Source: Pseudomonadota bacterium
GTDB lineage: Bacteria > Myxococcota_A > Polyangia > Polyangiales > Polyangiaceae
Direction: 5' to 3'
NCBI GenBank assembly: GCA_023411445.1
Contig: JAEYOT010000280.1
Span: 1 to 13,795 of the forward strand
Length of the DNA: 13,795 nt
Of this stretch, positions 1-7,294 are shown one piece after another; the first letter of the stretch is position 1; every line of letters begins with the position of its first letter. The position numbers were made by a program, and so were the translations under genes. The notes under the pieces were generated by a model. It saw only the letters and a program-made list of their open reading frames with translations, was not told the DNA's origin and searched no databases.

Positions 1-387
1 GGCTACGCGCTGTCCGGAGGGGAGTCGCTCGCGCTCTTGCCGGGGGCGTTCGCGGTCGGCGGCATGCAAGATTTCGAGCTGCGCTTCGTGCCCGACGACG
101 CGCTGGGCCTTCACCTCTCCCGCTACCACCTGGAGAGCGGTCTGCGAGTCGGCGCGCTCGAGGCGATGGTGCGCGTCGGCGTCACGACGCTGCACGTGAG
201 CTACGGCGACGGCTTCAGCGTCGGGATGTTCTCACCGCGCGTGGGCGCAGGCGCGTGGCTCTGGCTCGGAGCCGCACGCCTGGGCGTGAGCGCGTTCAGT
301 GAGTATTGTTGGCGCTGGCTCGGTGATGAGAGCGCCTTCGTACAGGGGCTGTCGCTGGAGCTTGCGCTGGCGCGGCCCAAGTACTGA
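1..387 (+). CDS. 3' end of a probable outer-membrane/secreted protein (partial)
   Basis: The reading frame is open from the first base to a TGA at 385-387, giving the last 128 residues of a protein that begins upstream of the window. A TTG at 37 could in principle be a start, but the frame continues upstream with the same character, so I treat the gene as 5'-truncated by the window. The visible part is rich in Gly, Leu, Val, Phe, Tyr and Trp, in short alternating hydrophobic/polar runs such as VRVGVTTLHVSYGDGFSVGM and GAWLWLGAARLGVSAF, separated by Gly/Asp turns. That pattern suggests beta-strands, as in a beta-barrel or other cell-surface protein. I recognise no named family. It converges on the lipoprotein gene at 392 with only 4 bp between stop codons. 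Confidence 0.6.
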   Translation, partial: GYALSGGESLALLPGAFAVGGMQDFELRFVPDDALGLHLSRYHLESGLRVGALEAMVRVGVTTLHVSYGDGFSVGMFSPRVGAGAWLWLGAARLGVSAFSEYCWRWLGDESAFVQGLSLELALARPKY

Positions 388-391
388 GCCG

Positions 392-1312
392 CTATTTCTT
401 GGCTTTGGCTTCCAAGCCATCGATCAGGGCTTCGAGCGCCTTCTCGTAGTCGGCGATGAGCTGGCGTTGGCGCTGCTCCATCTCGTGCAGCGCCTTTTGG
501 CCTTGCTCCACCTCGCTGTCCAGCGCGGCGCTCGCTGCGAAGGCGCCAGCCTTGCGCTTCTCCGCCAGCGCGCGACGGCTCTTGGAGGCCTTGGCATCGG
601 CCAAGACCTCGTCGCTCTCGTTCTGCGTGCGCTCCAACGTCGAACGCACGCTGCTGGCTTCCGCCAGCTGAGCTTCCAGCTCGCGACGGTACAGCTCCAG
701 CCGCACGTACGCCAGGTGGCTGAGCTGGGCGATGGCATTGGCCTGCTTCTCCGCCGCGTCCAGGTTCTGCTTCGTCAGCTGCTCTTCGTGGTCCTCCACG
801 AAGCGATGCACCTCGCCGAGGCGCTGCTGCCGCTCTTCCAGCTGCTTTTCCACGGCGCGATCGCTCGCGCCCGCTGCCACGCCGCCGAGATCGTCCGAGC
901 ACTCCTTGGCGCATGACTTCTGCCGGCCCTGGTAGGCCACGGCTCCGGCGATCTTTTGGTGCAGCGGTGTCTTCTCTTCGGTCCAAAAGCGCGTCACCGT
1001 CTCGGCCTCGAGGGCTTGGTTGGCGTACGCGCCGGACCTGCCTTCTTCGTCCGCGAGCTCGAACAGCTGTGCCAGCGTTTCCGGGTCGGACTTGCTGAGC
1101 TTGTCAGCGGCTGGCTGCAGGTGCGGCAGGGCCCCTTGGACCTTGGCTTCGTCCGCAGCGAAGCGGGTACGCAGGTTGGCCAGCAATGTGGGGTACTGCT
1201 CGGCGTAAGCGGGCTGATCGCCCGAAGCTGCCGTCACCGGCTGCTGCTGCTGCGAGCAAGCCAGACCGGATAGGGTGAGGCACGTCAGGACAATGAGCTG
1301 AGGAAGTCGCAT
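392..1312 (-). CDS. Coiled-coil lipoprotein of unknown function
   Basis: This is a 306-residue protein read from ATG at 1312 to TAG at 392. A GTG at 1342 would add ten charged residues before the signal peptide, so the ATG is preferred. A purine-rich AAGGA lies about 12 nt upstream of it. The N-terminus (MRLPQ, then a hydrophobic stretch) ends at Cys19 in SGLAC, a signal-peptidase II-like site with an atypical Gly at -3, followed by a Gln4 run. The mature part is almost entirely Ala/Glu/Gln/Lys/Leu. From about residue 150 to 300 it shows long heptad-like helix typical of a coiled coil. A lone Cys pair (C134 and C138, CAKEC) precedes the coiled coil. I cannot assign a role. A periplasm-facing lipoprotein with a long helical arm is what the sequence shows. 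It is divergent from the oxidoreductase at 1431. Confidence 0.8.
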   Translation of the reverse strand: MRLPQLIVLTCLTLSGLACSQQQQPVTAASGDQPAYAEQYPTLLANLRTRFAADEAKVQGALPHLQPAADKLSKSDPETLAQLFELADEEGRSGAYANQALEAETVTRFWTEEKTPLHQKIAGAVAYQGRQKSCAKECSDDLGGVAAGASDRAVEKQLEERQQRLGEVHRFVEDHEEQLTKQNLDAAEKQANAIAQLSHLAYVRLELYRRELEAQLAEASSVRSTLERTQNESDEVLADAKASKSRRALAEKRKAGAFAASAALDSEVEQGQKALHEMEQRQRQLIADYEKALEALIDGLEAKAKK

Positions 1313-1430
1313 GTCCCCGTCCCATCCTTCGATGCGCGGCACGCGTCAAGCCGGCGCCAGACTGACGCTGCCGTGCTGCGGCGAATGCGGTAGATTCCGC
1401 TGTGCTCGCAGCGTAGCAATGGAGTGAACC
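1313..1430. promoter_or_regulatory. Divergent intergenic region (lipoprotein / oxidoreductase operon)
   Basis: These 118 bp separate two divergent genes and must hold both promoters unless the start sites are further inside. I could not find a convincing sigma-70 -35/-10 pair on either strand. The only clear element is GGAG at 1421-1424, a ribosome-binding site 6 nt before the ATG at 1431. Confidence 0.4.
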
Positions 1431-2078
1431 ATGAAAATTGCAGTGCTCGGTACGGGTAGCGTGGGCAGCACGATCGGCAGCAAGCTGATCGCGCTCGGTC
1501 ACGAGGTGAAGATGGGCTCGCGCAGCACCACGAGTGAAAAGGGCGCGGCCTGGGCCCAAGCTGCCGGCGAGCGCGCGTCGCTCGGTACCTTCGCGGAGGC
1601 GGCGCTGTTTGGCGAGCTCGCCTTCAACTGCACCTCCGGGCAAGGCTCGATCGCCGCGCTGACGTCTGCCTCCGCCGGCCTCAAGGGGAAGCTCGTTATC
1701 GACGTCACCAATCCGCTGGACTTCAGCAAGGGCTTCCCCCCGTCGCTGTTCACGGGCGTGACGGACTCGCTCGGCGAGCAAGCGCAGCGCGCCTTGCCGG
1801 ACAGCAAGGTGGTGAAGGCGCTCAATCACGTGGCCGCTTCGGTCATGATCGAGCCCCAGAGCGTCGCAGCCGGTGACCACGAGGCGCTGATCGCCGGTAA
1901 CGATCCGGCGGCCAAGGAGCAGGTGGCGAAGCTGCTACGTGACTGGTTCGGCTGGCAAAAGATCGTGGATCTGGGCGACATTTCGGCCTCACGCGGGCTG
2001 GAGAGCTACCTGCTACTGTGGGTCAGGCTCTACGGCGCGCTCGGCACCGCCAATTTCAACCTCAAGCTCATGAGGTAA
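1431..2078 (+). CDS. NADPH-dependent F420 reductase-like / NADP oxidoreductase
   Basis: A 215-residue Rossmann-fold protein that starts at ATG 1431, 6 nt after a GGAG ribosome-binding site. The N-terminal strand-turn-helix MKIAVLGTGSVGS carries GxGxxG (G7, G9, G12). At the end of the second strand, MGSRS (residues 28-32) offers Ser30-Arg31, typical of NADP(H) 2'-phosphate binding in the F420-dependent NADP reductase/STEAP-like family. DVTNPL at 91-96 and KVVKALNHVA at 126-135 match conserved blocks of the same family. The length is normal for the family. The true partner is unknown: many homologues in organisms without F420 use flavin or other substrates. It is cytoplasmic, with no signal peptide. 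It is the first gene of a forward operon, ending 11 bp before the PhoD-like start. Confidence 0.85.
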   Translation: MKIAVLGTGSVGSTIGSKLIALGHEVKMGSRSTTSEKGAAWAQAAGERASLGTFAEAALFGELAFNCTSGQGSIAALTSASAGLKGKLVIDVTNPLDFSKGFPPSLFTGVTDSLGEQAQRALPDSKVVKALNHVAASVMIEPQSVAAGDHEALIAGNDPAAKEQVAKLLRDWFGWQKIVDLGDISASRGLESYLLLWVRLYGALGTANFNLKLMR

Positions 2079-2089
2079 GCTGCCCGGCG

Positions 2090-4261
2090 ATGAGTCAGCT
2101 CCGCAGCCGTCGAGACGTCCTCAAAATGTCCTTCGTGGTGGCGAGCGCGGTCGCGCCCGCCGCCTGCTACCGAGAGGGCGTCGAGGTCGGGCTGCTGCCC
2201 GAGGAGAGCAGCGCTCGCTACTTCCCGCAATCCATCGCCTCTGGGGATCCGCGCCCTGAGAGCGTGGTGCTGTGGGTGAGGGTAGAGGATGCGGAGCGGC
2301 GGGACGAAGACTTGCTCGTCGAGCTCAGCATGAGCGAAGACGAGGAGTTCACCCGCCCGCTGTCGCTGACGGCCGAGGCGCGCTCGCTGACGACGGGGCC
2401 GGACGCCGATCACTGCCTGCTCGTGCGGGTGAGCGGGCTTCAGCCGGCGACGCGCTACTACTACCGCTTCCGCTACGACACGGGCGCTGGCGTCGCGCAG
2501 ACGCGTGTCGGCCGTACCCTCACGGCGCCGGCGGCGGACGCCGACGTGAAGCCGAAGTTTGCGGTGATCTCTTGCCAGGACTACAACGGTAAGTACTTCC
2601 ACGTGCACCGCCACGTCGCCGAGCAGGACGTGGATTTCGTGCTGCATTTGGGGGACTACGTGTACGAAACAGTCGGCGATCCGTCGTTTCAAGCCCCGAC
2701 GGACGAGCGCGAGGTGGTGTTCAGCGCGCCAGAGGAGGCGCTCGAGTTGGGGCGCGCTGGCGGTCGCTTCTTGGCCGCGCAGTCGCTCAGCAACTACCGC
2801 GACCTGTACAAGACGTACCGCAGTGATCCGGACTTGCAGGCCCTGCATGAACGGCACCCCATCATCGCGATCTGGGACGACCACGAGTTCTCGGACGACT
2901 GCCACGGTGACGTCTCCACGTACCTCGACGGCCGCAGCGACGAGAGCTCACCCAAGCGCCGGCTGGCCGCCGATCAGGCGTACTTCGAGTACATGCCGAT
3001 CGACTACGACACGGCGCCGGCCGCCAGGCTCGACAAACGGGCGGACTTTCCCAGCAACTTCGCGCTCTACCGCAGCTTCGTGTTCGGCAAGCACTTGGAG
3101 CTCGTGATCACGGACTTGCGGCGCTTCCGCCCGGATCATTTGGTGCCGGAGGACGCGCCACCCGGCGCCGTGTTCTTGACCCAGGCCGAGCTGGAAGCAC
3201 AGCAGGGCGAGCTGCCGCCGGATGCGGTGCCCTACGTCGACATCGACGAGCTCGAAGACGGGGCTTACCGCGACGCCATCGTGGCAGGTGCCGAGGAGCT
3301 GGACATCACGGCGGACAAAGTCGGCGGCAACGTCAGCGCCGTGTGGATCAACGGCGCGCTGGAAGCGCTCGGCTCGAAGCTAGCGCCCATCGACCTGCAA
3401 GATCCGGCGCTGGAGCGCGGCTATGCGTACCACTCGCTGCTCAAGTCGAGCGAGTTCTCTCGGCTGGGCTCGCGCTACGTCGTCGGCGTGCGACCCTTCC
3501 GAGCGCTCGCGCAGAAGCTGCTCGAGGAGAGCGACGGCAAGAGCGAGCTTTTGATGGGGGCGAAGCAGCGCGCGTGGTTCCTCGACACCATCAAGCGCTC
3601 CAAGCGGACATTCAAGGTGTGGGGCAGCGAGATCGTGCTGCAGTCTCGCCACGTCGATCTCACTGGGTACGAGCCGGCGCCGCTCGAGCTGCAGCAGCGC
3701 ATCTCCATCTCGGCCGAGGACTGGGACGGCTTTCCCAACGAGCGCGCCGCCTTGATCAAGGAGCTGGCCGCCGCAGGTAACGTGGTCGTGCTCTCCGGAG
3801 ATCTGCACTGCTTCTTGGCCGGCACGCCGTGCCTCGAAGAAGATCCGGAGACGCGCGTGGTGGAGCTCACGACCGGTAGCGTCTCCTCCACGACTTGGCT
3901 GGACGGCATTCGCGGCGCGTTGGTGCAGGACGGCTCGCTGCCGATGGACGTGCAGGCGCTGGTCCAGAACGTAGGCCTCCTGCTCGCGGATCGCGGCGCG
4001 CGCCCGAACCCCCACCTTGCCTTTCAGGAGCTCGGCCGCAACGGCTACAGCGTGATCGAGGTGAGCGAGAGCGAGCTTGCCATGACGCTCTACACGATCG
4101 ACACGGAGGACGTACGCACGCCGCCGTCCGAGCTCCGGCGTGACCTGGACGACCTGTTCGAGATTCACGAGCTCCGGACGCGCGTCGACAGCGCCGAGCT
4201 CGAGCGCAAGCAGGGCGGCAAGTACGAGACCTGGGACATGGTGGAGATGCAGTTTCTGTGA
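2090..4261 (+). CDS. phoD: PhoD-family alkaline phosphatase/phosphodiesterase, Tat-exported
   Basis: A 723-residue metallophosphoesterase. I choose ATG 2090 because a Tat signal follows at once: SRRDVLK at residues 6-12, a hydrophobic stretch, then Ala-Ala-Cys26, which may also be a lipobox. An in-frame GTG at 2018 lies inside the previous gene and would bury the signal. A GAGG at 2072-2075 is a rather distant ribosome-binding site. A PhoD N-terminal Ig-like domain spans about 42-145. Catalytic-domain motifs are SCQDY (Cys162), HLGDYVYE (Asp189, Tyr190), IWDDHEFSDD (Asp263, Asp264, His265) and LSGDLHCF (Asp571, His573). These fit the Fe/Ca PhoD metal site, which hydrolyses phosphomonoesters or diesters outside the cytoplasm. 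At 723 residues it is longer than the roughly 500-580 usual for the family, mostly because of an acidic insertion at about 350-490. Its stop overlaps the next gene by 4 bp. Confidence 0.9.
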   Translation: MSQLRSRRDVLKMSFVVASAVAPAACYREGVEVGLLPEESSARYFPQSIASGDPRPESVVLWVRVEDAERRDEDLLVELSMSEDEEFTRPLSLTAEARSLTTGPDADHCLLVRVSGLQPATRYYYRFRYDTGAGVAQTRVGRTLTAPAADADVKPKFAVISCQDYNGKYFHVHRHVAEQDVDFVLHLGDYVYETVGDPSFQAPTDEREVVFSAPEEALELGRAGGRFLAAQSLSNYRDLYKTYRSDPDLQALHERHPIIAIWDDHEFSDDCHGDVSTYLDGRSDESSPKRRLAADQAYFEYMPIDYDTAPAARLDKRADFPSNFALYRSFVFGKHLELVITDLRRFRPDHLVPEDAPPGAVFLTQAELEAQQGELPPDAVPYVDIDELEDGAYRDAIVAGAEELDITADKVGGNVSAVWINGALEALGSKLAPIDLQDPALERGYAYHSLLKSSEFSRLGSRYVVGVRPFRALAQKLLEESDGKSELLMGAKQRAWFLDTIKRSKRTFKVWGSEIVLQSRHVDLTGYEPAPLELQQRISISAEDWDGFPNERAALIKELAAAGNVVVLSGDLHCFLAGTPCLEEDPETRVVELTTGSVSSTTWLDGIRGALVQDGSLPMDVQALVQNVGLLLADRGARPNPHLAFQELGRNGYSVIEVSESELAMTLYTIDTEDVRTPPSELRRDLDDLFEIHELRTRVDSAELERKQGGKYETWDMVEMQFL

Positions 4262-5868
4262 CTGCAGCCCGCGCCGCCGAGTACGACGCGGACTTCATCG
4301 TCGTCGGCAGCGGCTTCGGCGGCTCGGTCAGCGCTCTCCGCCTGAGCGAGAAGGGATACCGTGTGCTGGTGCTGGAGGCGGGGAAGCGCTGGCGCACCGG
4401 CGAGTTCCCGAAGACGAACTGGCTGCTCCACAAGTTCCTGTGGCTGCCAACGCTCGGGTTTTATGGCATTCAGCGCATCACGCTGCTCAAGAACGTGATG
4501 GTGCTGTCCGGAGCGGGCGTGGGGGGCGGGTCGCTGGTCTACGCGAACACGCTGCTCGAGCCGCCACCAGCGTTCTTCGAAGATCCGCGCTGGGCCGGTC
4601 TGGATGACTGGAAGGCTCGGCTGGCCCCTTACTACGCGCTCGCGAAGAAGATGCTGGGCGCCGTCCCTTCACGTTTTCTAGGCCCTGGCGATCAGACGCT
4701 GCGCGCCGTGGCCGGCGAGCTGGGCGTGGCGGAGACGTTCCACCAACCGGAGGTCGCCGTGTACTTCGGTGAGCCGAACAAGCCGGTCGCCGATCCGTAC
4801 TTCGGCGGGGAAGGGCCGGAACGCGTGGGCTGCACGTACTGCGGCGGCTGCATGGTGGGCTGCAACATCGGAGCCAAGAACAGCCTCGACAAGAACTACC
4901 TGTACTTGGCGGAGAAGCGCGGCGCGCAGGTCCAGCCGCTGACGACCGTGACGGACGTGACGCCGCACCCCGAGGGTGGTTACGTGGTGGCCAGCAAGCG
5001 CACGGGACCGTTTGGTCGTCGCAACCCGACCCTGCGCGCGCGCGGCGTGGTGTTGGCGGGCGGCGTGCTGGGCACGGTGCCGCTCTTGCTCAAGTGCAAG
5101 CAACGCGGCTCGCTGCCCGAGCTGAGCGATCGCCTGGGCGACTACGTGCGCACCAACTCCGAGGCCATCGTCGGCGCGCTGGCGCGGGACGACGCCAACG
5201 ACAACTCGCGCGGCATCGCGATCACGAGCGGCTTCTACCCGGAGCCACAGACGCACGTGGAGATCGTGCGCTACGGTGCCGGGCAGGACGCGATGGGGCG
5301 CCTGGCTACGTTGATGGTCGACGGTCACGGCGGCCGCGTGCGCCGTCTACTGCGCTTCATCGGCCAAATGTTGCGGCATCCGCTGGATTTCGTGCGCACA
5401 CAAGTGCCGTGGGGCTGGGCCAAGCGCACGATGATCTTGCTCGCCATGCAGCCCGCGGACAATCACCTGCGCGTGAAGCTCCAGCGACCGTGGTGGTGGC
5501 CGTTCCGGCAGCGCCTCGTGAGCGAGCTGCCGCCGGGTCAAGTCGCTCCGCCCACCTACATTCCGGCAGCGAACCTGGTCGCGCGCAAGGTGGCTGAGCG
5601 CACGAACGCGATCCCACTCGGCGCCATCAACGAGGCGCTGCTCGACGCGCCCACGACGGCGCACATCCTGGGCGGCTGCTCGATGGGGGCGAGCGCCGCC
5701 GACGGCGTGATCGGCGCCGACCACCAAGTGCATCACTATCCCGGGCTCTACGTGTGCGATGGCTCGGCGATCTCCGCCAACATCGGCGTCAACCCGTCGC
5801 TCACCATCACGGCGATGACTGAGCTTGCGATGTCGCGCATCCCGCCGGCCGCTGCGGCGGGCTCTTAG
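4258..5868 (+). CDS. FAD-dependent GMC oxidoreductase, ChoD/cholesterol-oxidase-like
   Basis: A 536-residue flavoprotein. The GTG start overlaps the phoD stop (GTGA), indicating translational coupling. A GGAG lies at 4243-4246. The FAD-binding motif IVVGSGFGGS (G17, G19, G22) is followed by EAG at 40-42, and SGAGVGGGSLVYANTL at 84-99 matches the second FAD block. The C-terminus HILGGCSMG (His469) plus GVNPSLTITAMTE (Asn512) matches the GMC active-site His/Asn and the closing FAD segment. Overall it resembles mycobacterial ChoD-like proteins, so a sterol or other alcohol substrate is plausible but unproven. A four-Cys motif, C192-x2-C195-x2-C198-x3-C202, followed by GAKNSLDKNYL, is typical of this subfamily. 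No signal peptide is visible. The TAG stop overlaps that of the convergent NADH dehydrogenase gene. Confidence 0.88.
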   Translation: MTAARAAEYDADFIVVGSGFGGSVSALRLSEKGYRVLVLEAGKRWRTGEFPKTNWLLHKFLWLPTLGFYGIQRITLLKNVMVLSGAGVGGGSLVYANTLLEPPPAFFEDPRWAGLDDWKARLAPYYALAKKMLGAVPSRFLGPGDQTLRAVAGELGVAETFHQPEVAVYFGEPNKPVADPYFGGEGPERVGCTYCGGCMVGCNIGAKNSLDKNYLYLAEKRGAQVQPLTTVTDVTPHPEGGYVVASKRTGPFGRRNPTLRARGVVLAGGVLGTVPLLLKCKQRGSLPELSDRLGDYVRTNSEAIVGALARDDANDNSRGIAITSGFYPEPQTHVEIVRYGAGQDAMGRLATLMVDGHGGRVRRLLRFIGQMLRHPLDFVRTQVPWGWAKRTMILLAMQPADNHLRVKLQRPWWWPFRQRLVSELPPGQVAPPTYIPAANLVARKVAERTNAIPLGAINEALLDAPTTAHILGGCSMGASAADGVIGADHQVHHYPGLYVCDGSAISANIGVNPSLTITAMTELAMSRIPPAAAAGS

Positions 5869-7232
5869 CGCGCTGGAGCCGCGCTGGCGGCTAGCTCGCG
5901 CGCCGTGCTCGCACCATCGTGCGGGGGCGCGGCAGTGGCGGCTTGCGCCGCGGCCGTCGCGGCTGCCGGCGTACCGGCGGTCAGGCGATGGCCGGTGATC
6001 AGCCGCGCGCCGCGCTTGTACGCGAAGTAGGCCCACGCCCAATCGAGCAGCACCACGACGCGGTTTCGGAAATCGATCAGGTAGAAGATGTGGACCACGA
6101 GCCACGCCATCCAGGCTAGAAAGCCGCTCAGCTGCAGCTTGCCGACCTGCGCGACCGCGCGGCTGCGGCCGATGGTGGCCATGGAGCCCTTGTCGCGGTA
6201 GCGAAAGCGCTGGCGCGGGGCGCCGCTCAGGCTGCGCGCGATCTGCCGAGCGACGAAGCGCCCCTGCTGCATCGCCACCGGGCTCACGCCGGGCAAGCCG
6301 TGCGAACCACCCTCCGGTACGAAGGATGCGGCGTCGCCGATCACGAACACGTTCGGGTGATCTTTGACCGAGCAGTCCTGCTCGACCGGCACGCGACCAC
6401 CGCGGTCGACCGGCAAGCCCAGCTTCTGGCACAGACCCGAGCCGCGCACGCCCGCAGCCCACAGCACCGTGGACGCAGAGATGCGCTCGCCGCCGCAGCT
6501 GACGCCGGCCTCGTCGATGGCGGTGACGCGGAGACCGGTGCGGATCTCCACGCCCATCGCGGTCAGGCTCTTGGCGGCTTCGGCGGACAGCTTGGCGTCG
6601 AAGCTCGACAGCACGCGCTCGCTGCCCTCGACCAACACGACGCGCGTGGCGTCCGATTGGATGGCGCGAAAATCGCGCGCTAGCACGAACGTTGCCAGCT
6701 CAGCGATGGCGCCGGCCAGCTCCACGCCGGTGGGGCCACCGCCGATCACCACGAACGTGAGGTGCTGGCGCTGCACCGTGGGATCGGGCTCGCGCTCGGC
6801 GGCCTCGAACGCCAACAGCACGCGCCGGCGGATCTCGATCGCGTCGTCCAAGTCTTTCAGGCCAGGAGCGACCCGCGCCCAGTCGTCGTGACCGAAGTAG
6901 CTGTTCTCGGCGCCGGTCGCGATCACGACGTAGTCGTAGTCCAGCGGCAGCGCCTCGCGCATGAGCACCCGTCGCGCGGCGAAATCGATGCCGGTCACCT
7001 CGGCCAGCAGCACCCGCACGTTCTCTTGCCGGTGCAGCACCGCGCGGATCGGTACCGCGATTTCCCCCGGCGAGAGCCCGGCCATGGCGACCTGGTACAG
7101 CAGGGGCTGGAACAAATGATGGTTCGAGCGATCCACGAGCGTGACGTGGACGGGCTCGCGCGCCAGCTCGCGCGCGGCGGAGAGGCCCCCGAAGCCGCCG
7201 CCGATGATCACGACCCGCTTGCGAAGCTTCAT
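5865..7232 (-). CDS. ndh: Type II NADH:quinone oxidoreductase (NDH-2)
   Basis: A 455-residue peripheral membrane flavoenzyme that passes electrons from NADH to quinone without pumping protons. The ATG at 7232 is chosen because MKLRKRVVIIGGGFGG places the FAD GxGxxG (residues 11-16) at the very N-terminus as usual. GAGG directly abuts the ATG, so the ribosome-binding site is poor. The second dinucleotide motif, VVIGGGPTGVELAG at 161-174, binds NADH. NVFVIGDAA at 294-302 closes the FAD site, and VAMQQGRFVARQ at 319-330 matches the quinone-side motif. Hydrophobic segments at about 368-402 fit the C-terminal membrane anchor. The last 40 or so residues (from 417) are an Ala-rich low-complexity tail beyond the usual end. 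It lies 62 bp downstream of the hybrid kinase on the same strand, with no obvious terminator between them, so co-transcription is likely. Confidence 0.92.
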   Translation of the reverse strand: MKLRKRVVIIGGGFGGLSAARELAREPVHVTLVDRSNHHLFQPLLYQVAMAGLSPGEIAVPIRAVLHRQENVRVLLAEVTGIDFAARRVLMREALPLDYDYVVIATGAENSYFGHDDWARVAPGLKDLDDAIEIRRRVLLAFEAAEREPDPTVQRQHLTFVVIGGGPTGVELAGAIAELATFVLARDFRAIQSDATRVVLVEGSERVLSSFDAKLSAEAAKSLTAMGVEIRTGLRVTAIDEAGVSCGGERISASTVLWAAGVRGSGLCQKLGLPVDRGGRVPVEQDCSVKDHPNVFVIGDAASFVPEGGSHGLPGVSPVAMQQGRFVARQIARSLSGAPRQRFRYRDKGSMATIGRSRAVAQVGKLQLSGFLAWMAWLVVHIFYLIDFRNRVVVLLDWAWAYFAYKRGARLITGHRLTAGTPAAATAAAQAATAAPPHDGASTARELAASAAPAR

Positions 7233-7294
7233 CCTCGCTTGCTTAGCGCAGGATCGCCCCGAATAGGGCAGGAATCCCAAGCCGATGCGTGGTG

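Noticed and set aside
1240..1258. CTG/CTGC triplet run as a simple repeat of interest
   Set aside because: It simply encodes the Gln4 run after the lipoprotein signal peptide; too short to be a notable repeat.
1313..1342. GTG start at 1342 for the lipoprotein
   Set aside because: It adds ten charged residues before a classic signal peptide; ATG 1312 is the natural start.
2018..2089. A 24-residue N-terminal extension of PhoD from GTG 2018
   Set aside because: It lies inside the preceding oxidoreductase gene and would place the twin-arginine signal internally. The ATG at 2090 puts SRRDVLK at residues 6-12.
2030..2905. Long reverse-strand open frame opposite PhoD, and similar ones at 3380-4168, 4678-5328, 10732-11634
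   Set aside because: High-GC coding DNA commonly leaves the antisense frame free of stops. The translations are Arg/Ala/His/Leu-rich with no domain, while the forward frames carry full motif sets.
7256..7269. GCCC-N6-GGGC inverted repeat between the kinase and ndh as a terminator
   Set aside because: Only a 4-bp stem with no T-run on the transcribed strand; not enough to call a terminator.
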